A DNA stretch of 34,784 bases from Thermoplasmatota archaeon (GTDB lineage Archaea > Thermoplasmatota > E2 > DHVEG-1). The translations under genes were made by a program, and so were the position numbers. How positions within the stretch are numbered: the stretch's first letter is position 1; the number at the start of each line of letters is the position of its first letter. The notes beneath the pieces are model-generated. The model did no database searches and was not told the origin of the DNA. It saw only the letters and a list, made by a program, of their open reading frames with translations. Shown one piece after another: positions 24,031 through 32,654 of the stretch. Where the stretch lies: the NCBI GenBank assembly GCA_016930995.1, contig JAFGFQ010000049.1, forward strand, positions 1 through 34,784, read 5' to 3'.

Positions 24031-26724
24031 TTGAGAAAAACACTAGTATTTTTCTTTATAATAAGCCTACTTTGTTCTCCATTCGCTTCAATCGGGGGTC
24101 TTGGATTTGCCACTGAAGAACACATTGCCCAAACAGCTCTAATGCAAAATAACCAAGAAGAAATACTCCCTAAAGAGATGAATGCTGAACCATCTATTCG
24201 TATCGTCTCCCCTGCAGCAGGGTATCTGTATTTATTTAAAATACAACCGATTAAGATGACCTTTGCAAGCCTCTTTGGGCTTAAATACGCCGTTGTTGTT
24301 GGCAGAAGTATCAATCTTGAAACAGAGTATAACGATATTCATCATGTCAAATTTGTCGCAAAACGAATGATCACCGGTTGGGAAACAGTTCGCTACGATT
24401 ATCGTACCCTCGATGGATTAGCAGCTGATCTCAGCATAACATCAGGGATATACACCCTTTCGGTATTCGCCTACAATGAGACAGGCCAAGAACTCGCACA
24501 TGATTCGATAAACGTCTTGTATATAAAGGTGGGACGAGAAGACTTCGGCGTCTGGGTTAACACGAAATACAACGGTGGAGAAACGATCACAAAACCATTA
24601 CAACTCGGAATCACCGACTTTGCATCGATGTTAAACACAGGTGAATCAAAACAATTCAGTATCTCGTTGCAAAACAATGACGATACAACGATTGATTTGC
24701 GTTTCATCCGAACAAAAATCATGGACAACACCGAGAAAGTCGTAGAAACAAAATGCAATATTATCACAACTTGTGACACCTCTAAAGAGCACGAAGTCTC
24801 AGTTGAAATCCGATTTCCGTTCATCATGCTTGATGGAGGACAACCTCAGGAAGACAAAAACCCCTATTTCAGCGCCAAAGTCGGCTATCAATCACAATCA
24901 GGGCAAGGAGGAGCAAACCATGTCAATACCACGTTTTACGTCGGAAGGGAAAACATTAGCGATCCCCGTGTGTTCCGCTTATCCGTTAAACCAGAGACTA
25001 TTGAGAGTGGTTCAAAACTCACTTTTTTTACCACCTACTGTACTGTTGATAGTACAGGAAATGAAATCTTCCAGCGTACCTACGCAATTGATTTTGAACC
25101 AGCGATTGAGCTTACAATCACCTCAATTCCACGTCAAGCGAAAATCAGTTATGAATTCGGCAGAAGCGCTGGTGTCAACACAAAAATATCCCTGCGAGCA
25201 GAAGGGGGAGTCCTTGATGATATCGTTCAGAGTTTCCGGATAGATCCTTTACCAAGCTACATGAACTTTGATTTGACACTTATTGGATCAAGAGAGTTCC
25301 TCTATGAGTGCGATCGGTCCTACAATGTTTCCTACGCAATCGATTCAGAACAAAACGGCAATCTCGTCACCTTCCAGGTTTTACAGCTGCCTCAACAAAT
25401 CCACGCTACATGGGGCCTGAATCTCAGCACTCTTGGGGACCTTGCGGCATCTAGTTTTGCTGAGCTTGATATGTCAGAAGACGTCAAACGCCTTTCGCTG
25501 TCCTTCTTTGGACATGACCGACCCTTCATTTCCCTTGATAACTTCCCAAAAAAACTCAGATATGATTGTTCAGTTGACCTCGTCAAAGGAACAGGGGAAA
25601 TCACCATCCTTCGTCAGTCAACTGAGCCACGCACACTGAATATTTCTCTTGCGTATGAAGATTTGACGGTGACGAAATCATTTGATTTGAAAAACACGCT
25701 CCTTTCCATTAAATGGAAGATCGATTTGTTGAACGGCACTGGTTTTTTCGATATCACACGGGACTCTGAAACCATTGTCACCCTCACCACCACGATCCAG
25801 TATAAAAGTTGGACATTTACGAAAGAGCTTGAGTTGAAGAATAACCATCTTGAACTGATCTGGGACATCAACCGGGAACAGAGAACCGGACGGATCATCC
25901 TCTCAAGAGAAGCAGCAGGGGGCGCCCCAACACTATCATTCTCGATTGCGCACGACGGCTGGGTGCTCCAGGATACTCTCGAATTCAATAACGAGTATCT
26001 CGAGTTACTCTGGCAATTACCAACATCGACGGGAAATCCCCATGCGCAAATCGGTCTGATTACCCGAGGGGAAAATATGTTCTATAATACAATATCCGTC
26101 GTTGATAATTCTGTTCAGTTGCTCCAACTTGGCTTTGGTATTCAGACGGATGATCATTTCCTCCTCTCATGGGACTATATCAATGGTCACATCTCGAATT
26201 TCACCTGGTCAGGTAAACTCTTCCGTTTAACAGATGTGAATATCGCGGTCAACCTTGCAGGAGAAGTCTTTACGGTTAGCGCAGATCTTTCCGTTGGTGA
26301 AGGGGGGTCTGTTGAACTTCAGTTCAACAAGGATGTCTCCGTCACCTTTGTTGACGCCATGAGCGATACCTTCAAGATCCATGGGAACGTCTCCATCGAT
26401 GCAACCCGTCGCCTCCAACTCTCCTGGGAATTAGGGGAAAACGGACATTTCACGATTTATACCTTTGGACAACCAATAGGGGACCAGTTCAGTCTTGAAT
26501 TCGGGTACGATCCCCAACATACCGGGAATTATAAGTACGGATTCCGATTGCTTGGACAGAACTTCATTTATATCACCCGAACCATCCAATGGTATTCGGA
26601 GAATGGAGATCTCCTTCGCATCTGGATTCTTGGGGACCTACCGATTCCTGGAGACTGGTCGATTCAATTACTGTGGAACGGAGAATGGTACCCCGTTCCA
26701 TGGGCTGCACAACCACAAGGATAG
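24031..26724 (+). CDS. Large secreted protein of repeated beta-strand units
   Basis: This 897-residue exported protein starts at TTG, 8 bases after GAGGTG. Signal peptide: TLVFFFIISLLCSPFASIG. Residues about 55-165 form an Ig-like domain (SPAAGYLYLF..., SGIYTLSVFAYNETGQ) that reappears at the C-terminus of the next protein. Residues about 500-815 contain six related stretches with a W between hydrophobic residues and a following G-x-[hydrophobic] turn: LRYDCSVDLVKGTGE, LSIKWKIDLLNGTGF, LELIWDINREQRTG, LELLWQLPTSTG, LLSWDYINGHIS and LQLSWELGENGH. Spacing is about 49 residues where regular (the last gap is wider). I recognise no named family for the repeats. It is 9 bp upstream of the next gene, so an operon. 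Confidence 0.8.
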   Translation: MRKTLVFFFIISLLCSPFASIGGLGFATEEHIAQTALMQNNQEEILPKEMNAEPSIRIVSPAAGYLYLFKIQPIKMTFASLFGLKYAVVVGRSINLETEYNDIHHVKFVAKRMITGWETVRYDYRTLDGLAADLSITSGIYTLSVFAYNETGQELAHDSINVLYIKVGREDFGVWVNTKYNGGETITKPLQLGITDFASMLNTGESKQFSISLQNNDDTTIDLRFIRTKIMDNTEKVVETKCNIITTCDTSKEHEVSVEIRFPFIMLDGGQPQEDKNPYFSAKVGYQSQSGQGGANHVNTTFYVGRENISDPRVFRLSVKPETIESGSKLTFFTTYCTVDSTGNEIFQRTYAIDFEPAIELTITSIPRQAKISYEFGRSAGVNTKISLRAEGGVLDDIVQSFRIDPLPSYMNFDLTLIGSREFLYECDRSYNVSYAIDSEQNGNLVTFQVLQLPQQIHATWGLNLSTLGDLAASSFAELDMSEDVKRLSLSFFGHDRPFISLDNFPKKLRYDCSVDLVKGTGEITILRQSTEPRTLNISLAYEDLTVTKSFDLKNTLLSIKWKIDLLNGTGFFDITRDSETIVTLTTTIQYKSWTFTKELELKNNHLELIWDINREQRTGRIILSREAAGGAPTLSFSIAHDGWVLQDTLEFNNEYLELLWQLPTSTGNPHAQIGLITRGENMFYNTISVVDNSVQLLQLGFGIQTDDHFLLSWDYINGHISNFTWSGKLFRLTDVNIAVNLAGEVFTVSADLSVGEGGSVELQFNKDVSVTFVDAMSDTFKIHGNVSIDATRRLQLSWELGENGHFTIYTFGQPIGDQFSLEFGYDPQHTGNYKYGFRLLGQNFIYITRTIQWYSENGDLLRIWILGDLPIPGDWSIQLLWNGEWYPVPWAAQPQG

Positions 26725-26733
26725 GGACGATCT

Positions 26734-29700
26734 ATGGGGGAGAACCATATTAAAATCAGCATCTGCGCTGGAATGATACTGCTGTTAATTCTTACATCAA
26801 TCGGACAGTCTTTTACATCAAATACAGTATCACTATCTAACGGTGGTGTCTCTGCGCTCCTGCGAAGCGGGTCTGTGGAAGTATGGCAAGACGAATTTCT
26901 CAACGCAAGTAAAATTGATATGACCTTCTCAGACCATATCATCGTGAATACATCACTTGGGACGGTCTTAATGGAAAACACCTATCCCGCATGGACGAAT
27001 CCTTCTTTTACCCGTATGAAACCGATTACTATTACCAACAGTGGTCAAGAAACATTCAACACCTATGTAGTTGATCTCACGGTCGCTTATGATACTGATA
27101 TGCAACTGGATTTTGATGATCTTCGTTTCACGAACGCCGCTGGTGCCCAGCTCCCCTATTATACCCTGAGTAAGAGCAATGGGGTTTCCTGCCAAGTCCT
27201 TGTGAAAGTACCAAGCCTGCCTCCTGGAGGATCGACGATGTATATGTTCTATGGAAATCCGACCGCGACCAATCAAGGCGGTTTTCCATCGATCTTCTCC
27301 TGGCAGAACCGCACACGTCCTGATACCATGGTTTCTTTCAAGGGGGCATCGGAAGGAGCATGGGATCCGAATGTCATCTACGGTCAAAATCAATTCCTTG
27401 TGACCTGGGAAGAACGCCTGGGCCCTGAGGATCTTAGCACACCGCTGCCGCATTACGAGAGAACAAGACCTTCTGTGATCCATGGTCGAACATATGATAA
27501 GAACGGTGAGAATCCTCAGCCAACCAATAACAGTGATATCGATATCTCTGTCCCGGGCAGCATCACCTATCATGCGGAAAACCCCTGCAACGCGTTTGGT
27601 GCAGGGAAATTTTTTGTCGTATGGGAAGAAAACCCGGCGAATCAACCATTGAACCGCTATGAAGCGGATATCAAAGGTGCCTTGGTTAATCCAAACGGAA
27701 CCGTTCCGACGCGGTTTCAGATATGCACCGCCACCGGTGGCCAGTTCGACCCGCAGGTTGTCTATGACCAAACAAGTAACCGATTTCTTGTCGTCTGGGC
27801 TGATGCCCGCTACGGTGTAAGTGATTATGATATCTGGGGAAGATTATACGATTCTAATGGGTATGCTGTCAATGTAGAGTTTCCTATCGCGTATGATGTG
27901 AATTACCAGGGTAATCCTTGGATAGCCACGGATGATACAGGGAGTTTTTTGATTGTTTTTGAGGATGGCCCAAGCGCATCGCTTGGTCCTTTTAGCTTGT
28001 ATGCGTATCGTTATGATTGGAATGGGAACCGCATTGGGGGTCGTATCACCATCGCTGTTGGAACTGAGAACGTGGATTACATGTATCCAGCAGTGTCGTA
28101 TAATACTGTGACTGAGCGGTATTGTGTGACATGGAATGATGGAGACGTGAGTGTTGATCCAACTCTTCGGGAGAGCTACAATGGCAATATCTGGGCAAAG
28201 ATCCTGAGTAAAACCGGGGGTGTTATTAAAAATAATTATATTATTGAGGCCGGGACAAGCTTCATTCGCAGTTGTTCCGTCCCCTATTTTAAACATCTGT
28301 TTTTCGTTGCCTATGATGGCATTGTTGTGGGAACTCAAGACCTCTATGGCCGCCTCCTTACCTCAGATGGGACTGTTATGACGAACCGACAGATGCTCTC
28401 CGATGGGTCTTCAGAGAATCTTGATTGGAATGATATCACGGTGGGTGCGAATGGGGTTTTTGTGACCTGGGAGGATGAACGGGATCTTTTAAGTCTTTAT
28501 GCTGATGTGTTTCAATATGTCTGGCGTTCCGCACAAACGATTGGTTCATCAAATATCACTTTTGGAATTGGGAATGAAGAAGAACTTGTGACACAAGCCT
28601 TGCTTATGTCTGTTCCCATCCAACCCGAGGCGTTCCAGGAATGGCGACGGTTCTTCGCTATCGGCATTATTCCCTCAGCGTGTTCTATCACATATGATAT
28701 CATGGATCAGAACGGGACTGCTGTTCTGAAGGCAAATGTCCAGAATGGACAGAATATCTCTGATATCACCGCAACAGCAGTCCGGTTGCGGGCAACATTT
28801 ACCCGATCCTCTGCTCATCATAGCCCTGTGCTTAATAAATGGAACATCTCTGCATTAGTCGGAAATGACCTGTATCCGCCCTCGACAGAAATCATCCTTG
28901 ATCCCGCGGCACCAAACGGTAATAACAACTGGTATGTCACACCAATCACGGTTACCTTCACCGTCGTGGATGTTGATACCGACCCAGAGAACATCACCAC
29001 GTATTACAATATAAACGGTTTTGGGGTGAACATATACAACCCAGATTCCCCACCGGTAATCTCCTCTGAACGTGCGAATAACTACATCGAGTACTGGTCC
29101 AATGATTCCATTAATGAGGAGCTACCGCATCATCGATTAGAGGGGCTTAACATTGACACCATCGCACCGATGATCACATTGTATAAGCCACCGTATATCA
29201 TCTCACCAGGGAGTGTTACGATCAATGGAAGCGCGACTGAATACACCTCAGGTTCTGGAATACATCAGGTACAAATCGACGTCGCTGAGGAGACGGTCTA
29301 TGACATGGCGTACAACAGCGAATCTCATATCTGGTTTGAATGGAACTTCAGCGCCGACCTTGGCGAGAACTACGACATCGATGTCTACGTATGGGATGAA
29401 GCAGGAAACAAGATGCAGGATCGACGGACCGTCCAATGCCCAAAGCATGGAATCTATGAATCTGGATGTATCTACTTATTCAATAATCCAAAGATAGGAC
29501 CAGTGCGGTTCTTAGTTGCCCTGGGTCTGTCCCTGGCGGTGAACACTGATATGCTTTATGTCGTCCTCCCTGATATTTCAAGTGATGCTGTGTCTGTGAC
29601 ATTTGTCGCAACTCAATCCTGGCTTAAACAACAGTTCAGTTTTACAGACACTGATCTATCAGATGGCTGCTCAACGAACCTGCTGCTTCCCCTCGGGGTC

Positions 29701-29790
29701 TACTCCATCAAGGCATACGCTTATGACCATGAACACATGCTCATAGAGCAATACACCATCATCACGAAAATGTTGATAGTCCTCCTATAA
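26734..29790 (+). CDS. Very large secreted DUF2341/propeller/Ig-like protein
   Basis: The 1018-residue product has a signal peptide (ISICAGMILLLILTSIGQSF). Residues about 86-180 match the DUF2341 pattern (MKPITITNSGQETFNTYVVDL, DFDDLRFTN, VLVKVPSLPPGGSTMYMFYGNP). Residues about 203-590 are repeated blades with a VxWE/D motif (FLVTWEE, FFVVWEE, FLVVWADARYG, FLIVFEDG, YCVTWNDGD, VFVTWEDERD), a beta-propeller pattern. After a sandwich region there is NGNNNWYVTPITVTFTVVD, an OmpL47-like opening also seen in the protein at 7860-8711. Residues about 908-1018 (SGCIYLFNNP...LGVYSIKAYAYDHEH) resemble the N-terminal domain of the upstream protein. Probably an extracellular binding or adhesion protein. 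Its stop is 9 bp from the tRNA-Asp 3' end. Confidence 0.85.
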   Translation: MGENHIKISICAGMILLLILTSIGQSFTSNTVSLSNGGVSALLRSGSVEVWQDEFLNASKIDMTFSDHIIVNTSLGTVLMENTYPAWTNPSFTRMKPITITNSGQETFNTYVVDLTVAYDTDMQLDFDDLRFTNAAGAQLPYYTLSKSNGVSCQVLVKVPSLPPGGSTMYMFYGNPTATNQGGFPSIFSWQNRTRPDTMVSFKGASEGAWDPNVIYGQNQFLVTWEERLGPEDLSTPLPHYERTRPSVIHGRTYDKNGENPQPTNNSDIDISVPGSITYHAENPCNAFGAGKFFVVWEENPANQPLNRYEADIKGALVNPNGTVPTRFQICTATGGQFDPQVVYDQTSNRFLVVWADARYGVSDYDIWGRLYDSNGYAVNVEFPIAYDVNYQGNPWIATDDTGSFLIVFEDGPSASLGPFSLYAYRYDWNGNRIGGRITIAVGTENVDYMYPAVSYNTVTERYCVTWNDGDVSVDPTLRESYNGNIWAKILSKTGGVIKNNYIIEAGTSFIRSCSVPYFKHLFFVAYDGIVVGTQDLYGRLLTSDGTVMTNRQMLSDGSSENLDWNDITVGANGVFVTWEDERDLLSLYADVFQYVWRSAQTIGSSNITFGIGNEEELVTQALLMSVPIQPEAFQEWRRFFAIGIIPSACSITYDIMDQNGTAVLKANVQNGQNISDITATAVRLRATFTRSSAHHSPVLNKWNISALVGNDLYPPSTEIILDPAAPNGNNNWYVTPITVTFTVVDVDTDPENITTYYNINGFGVNIYNPDSPPVISSERANNYIEYWSNDSINEELPHHRLEGLNIDTIAPMITLYKPPYIISPGSVTINGSATEYTSGSGIHQVQIDVAEETVYDMAYNSESHIWFEWNFSADLGENYDIDVYVWDEAGNKMQDRRTVQCPKHGIYESGCIYLFNNPKIGPVRFLVALGLSLAVNTDMLYVVLPDISSDAVSVTFVATQSWLKQQFSFTDTDLSDGCSTNLLLPLGVYSIKAYAYDHEHMLIEQYTIITKMLIVLL

Positions 29791-29799
29791 AAACGAAAA

Positions 29800-29872
29800 C
29801 GCCCCGGCTGGGATTCGAACCCAAGTCGAAGCCTCGACAGGGCTTCATGATAGGCCACTACACTACCGGGGC
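29800..29872 (-). tRNA. tRNA-Asp (GUC)
   Basis: The 73-nt cloverleaf on the minus strand has acceptor stem GCCCCGG/CCGGGGC with seven Watson-Crick pairs. Its discriminator is G, as usual for tRNA-Asp. The anticodon stem AAGCC/GGCTT encloses CTGTCGA, giving anticodon GTC. The T loop is GGTTCGAATCC. CCA is not encoded. An AAAAAATTAAAG about 45-55 bp upstream is a possible TATA box. Confidence 0.96.
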
Positions 29873-29969
29873 AGTTCTATGTCTGTGTAGCTGGGGTAAT
29901 CACTTCTCTTTCTTTAATTTTTTGGAGGCAGCTGGGTCAGAAAAAAAAGGAAGAAACGATAGAAAAGAG

Positions 29970-29983
29970 ACTAAAAAAAAATA
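29970..29983 (-). terminator. T-run after the membrane-anchored protein gene
   Basis: On the minus strand nine consecutive T residues lie just after the TAG stop, with a second T-run about 30 bp further, matching the archaeal poly-T terminator pattern and separating this operon from tRNA-Asp. Confidence 0.55.
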
Positions 29984-30673
29984 CTATCCTTCTATGTCGG
30001 GGATCTCCCGGATTGTGCTAAAGAAGATATATCCATCGATTTGGTATCTATATTCCTGATATTGCTGGAGTGCCTCTTGGTACATCTCTTCGACATAGGT
30101 AAAGTTATCCATCAATAGTGTTACAAGATCCATATTACCAAAGGAGAGGTTCTCCGCAGCTTGTCTTAGGTACTCGCTTGCGTTGTACCGCAGCATGGTG
30201 ATATTTTGCCCAGCACCAGCAAATCCGATATAGTAGCCAAGAATCTCGAGATACTTAGAATTGTTCGTATAATTCATTGCAGCTATAAAATATGGTCGGG
30301 ATTTACCGAAATTCTCATAGGACGAAAGATACTTTTCCATCGCCTGGGTACAATTGTCAATACACAGTGTCGTAAGATTCTTACTTTGATTGGCCAAAGC
30401 GTTATTAAACCAGAACAAGGCAAAATCAAAATGATAATTACCCATTTCTCGTACTTCACGAGCGGAATCCATCTTCACAGCTCCTTGAAGATGATAATTA
30501 GTGAAATTCTCGTTCCTACTGTTGATATCAACAATCTCCGTCACATGCTGCGTTGTAATAGTTTCTATTTGTGATCGGTTGATGATATCACCAATGAAAA
30601 ACGTAATGATGACGACACCAATCATGATTGACACTAGCATAATAAACATGTTTCGAGTAAATTCTCGTGCCAT
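29984..30673 (-). CDS. Membrane-anchored, sequon-rich helical protein
   Basis: ATG 30673 is preceded by AAGGTGG at normal spacing; a GTG four codons upstream overlaps that site and is rejected. The 229-residue product has one N-terminal transmembrane helix (MFIMLVSIMIGVVIITFFIG). The rest is an outward-facing helical domain with about ten N-x-S/T sequons (for example NFTNYH, NQSKNLT, NCTQ, NYTNNSK, NASEYL), suggesting dense N-glycosylation. Repeating helices of the type FALFWFNNALANQ and EYLRQAAENLSFG resemble a TPR-like or coiled arrangement. The family is unknown to me. It is the last gene of a minus-strand operon; the upstream stop lies in its ribosome site. Confidence 0.75.
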   Translation of the reverse strand: MAREFTRNMFIMLVSIMIGVVIITFFIGDIINRSQIETITTQHVTEIVDINSRNENFTNYHLQGAVKMDSAREVREMGNYHFDFALFWFNNALANQSKNLTTLCIDNCTQAMEKYLSSYENFGKSRPYFIAAMNYTNNSKYLEILGYYIGFAGAGQNITMLRYNASEYLRQAAENLSFGNMDLVTLLMDNFTYVEEMYQEALQQYQEYRYQIDGYIFFSTIREIPDIEG

Positions 30674-30686
30674 TTTTTTTACCACC

Positions 30687-32651
30687 TTATGTCATAGCAA
30701 TCAGACTTATTGTGTGATCATCCCAGAAGATAATCGGGCTCACCACTGGATTTAACAGAGAGGACCACTCAACTCGTGCAAGGCTACTTAGTGAAGACCC
30801 AAGGCTTTGACAGATTATTTCATCGGTAACCCCCACACTGGGTCTCGATAATGAATAATTCATCGATGACTCTCCATTTTTCTCTATCCTTAATTTATAC
30901 CACCCGTTATAGAGATATCCATTCTGATAATCTGACCGAAGCTGAATCCATCCTGTTGGGATTTGCACAAACATTTTGATTTGATAACAAGAAGAGAGCG
31001 CGACATTACTTACAAAAGAATATTCGAACTTTATCTTTGTAATTTCACTCCCACTTACTGTTTTAAAACTGAGGTAGAGGTCCGCAGGTTCACTGCCGTT
31101 CCCACAAGCGAACCATACCTCCCAAGAGTTCAGTTGTTTATTGAAAATCGACAATGAATAGTTCCAGTACTGAGTGCCACTAATGTTTCGTAATTTGGTT
31201 TTAAACGATCTTGCTGAACTATAATGATAACTGGGGGAAACTTCGAAATTCGATTTAGCAGATCGTGTGCTCGTCTCAAACCAGACTTGACCAAAGTATG
31301 AATTTTGTGCTCTTCCGCCAACAATATCTTCTGCTCCTGCAAAATCTTCAGTAAGAATCGTGGGAGCCTCATATGACCAGACAGTAACAACCGTGGGATC
31401 ATCGTCGTTTGTTTCACCATCTCCATCTTGATCAATTCCATCATCTTTCGTAGGATCATCAGTCAGTTCATTTTCCTCGTTTATTCCATTTTCGTTTTCA
31501 TCCCAATGGACGACCCCCTGGTTTGAAATTTTCGTATTATTGAAAAGACCAGGATTAATCTTTACACTGAAATGTAAAGCAACACTACTCTGTGCGGGGA
31601 TACCTCCATCCCAGAGTATTTTATTGTTGTCACCGTCGTAGCTGATACTCCCCGAGGAAGCAGTCGCAGAACCAGGCAGATATTGAGTATTGGTTGGAAT
31701 TACGTCTTCAAATTCTGGGCCAGGGTTATCATTCTGATTCGCAGTTCCGATATTACTAATCGTTACTGAATACTCTAGAACATCTTCGCACTCGACGAGA
31801 CCTCCATTGAGATCTTCGACTGTTTTTCTCGCGAGCATCTCAGTTCGAGCATACCCTGCGAATCGAACGTTATCGAAGAACGCCATACTGTCAAATTGGT
31901 TGTCTCCTTCATCCTTCAAATCAATAGTTAGAGTTATAATTTCACCAGGAGATACGGGATGTTCACGTCCGATGAGTGCGGTTGCTCCTGCATCTGCACC
32001 ATTTGAATTCGGTGTTGTTTGTAACCAGTCCACACCAGAAGGAGCGTTATCTTGGGCAAATAAATTATATCCTGTACCAAGAAGAGCCGTATCACGGGCG
32101 TTAAGAACAAAGTCTCCACCATTGACGTTGATAATATACGAGGAAACTCCTTGCGATGGGGAGTTAACAGTAATAGTGAGTTGATCATTATATTGCGTCC
32201 CCACATAATCAGGGTATTCAACGGTAAAAAACTGAACATCATAGTAAAGATAATGCATATATTCGGGGACTATTAGTTGGAGTTGCAGGTTTGCCTCATC
32301 TCGTGGATTTCCATATTGACCTCCTACGAACCAGTTTCCACGTTCACCACCAGGGATTAATCCATTTGAGGTTGGATACACAAGGTCAGCTCGACCAGTA
32401 CTGAAGATAGCATATGTCGATCCATGGGTTGGGATTAGATTTCCCCGAGATGTCAGCACTTGAGACTGCCGACATCCATAGGCATCTCTATCCCAATATT
32501 GTGAGCTAATATAGGTTGATTGATTTGCCAGGATAGCAACTGCAAGATCATAACCATCATATGATCCTGCATGGACCTGTTCAGGGGTTACAACTGCATA
32601 GGTTAGGATCACCAGTAGTGATACTATCCATATTGATGGGATTTTTTTCAT
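30687..32651 (-). CDS. Large secreted protein with DUF11-like and jelly-roll domains
   Basis: The 654-residue product has a signal peptide (IWIVSLLVILTYAVVTPEQVHA). Residues about 30-268 resemble choice-of-anchor-type beta domains (YDGYDLAVAILAN, YDVQFFTVEYPDYVG, DSMAFFDNVRFAGYA). Residues about 272-370 match the DUF11/conserved-repeat pattern (LEYSVTISNIGTANQND, FEDVIPTNTQYLPGSATAS, ILWDGGIPAQSSV). An acidic linker (ENGINEENELTDDPTKDDGI, then DQDGDGETNDDDPT) looks like EF-hand-type calcium ligands. A second sandwich domain fills residues 430-654. The ATG is 3 bases after the upstream stop; the ribosome site GGAGGCGGG lies in the end of the upstream gene. Surface structural or binding role inferred. 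Confidence 0.82.
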   Translation of the reverse strand: MKKIPSIWIVSLLVILTYAVVTPEQVHAGSYDGYDLAVAILANQSTYISSQYWDRDAYGCRQSQVLTSRGNLIPTHGSTYAIFSTGRADLVYPTSNGLIPGGERGNWFVGGQYGNPRDEANLQLQLIVPEYMHYLYYDVQFFTVEYPDYVGTQYNDQLTITVNSPSQGVSSYIINVNGGDFVLNARDTALLGTGYNLFAQDNAPSGVDWLQTTPNSNGADAGATALIGREHPVSPGEIITLTIDLKDEGDNQFDSMAFFDNVRFAGYARTEMLARKTVEDLNGGLVECEDVLEYSVTISNIGTANQNDNPGPEFEDVIPTNTQYLPGSATASSGSISYDGDNNKILWDGGIPAQSSVALHFSVKINPGLFNNTKISNQGVVHWDENENGINEENELTDDPTKDDGIDQDGDGETNDDDPTVVTVWSYEAPTILTEDFAGAEDIVGGRAQNSYFGQVWFETSTRSAKSNFEVSPSYHYSSARSFKTKLRNISGTQYWNYSLSIFNKQLNSWEVWFACGNGSEPADLYLSFKTVSGSEITKIKFEYSFVSNVALSSCYQIKMFVQIPTGWIQLRSDYQNGYLYNGWYKLRIEKNGESSMNYSLSRPSVGVTDEIICQSLGSSLSSLARVEWSSLLNPVVSPIIFWDDHTISLIAMT

Positions 32652-32654
32652 TTT

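Noticed and set aside
24031..29790. PGF-CTERM or similar archaeosortase tripartite tail on the giant secreted proteins
   Set aside because: Their C-termini show no PGF/PEF-type motif followed by a transmembrane helix and basic cluster.
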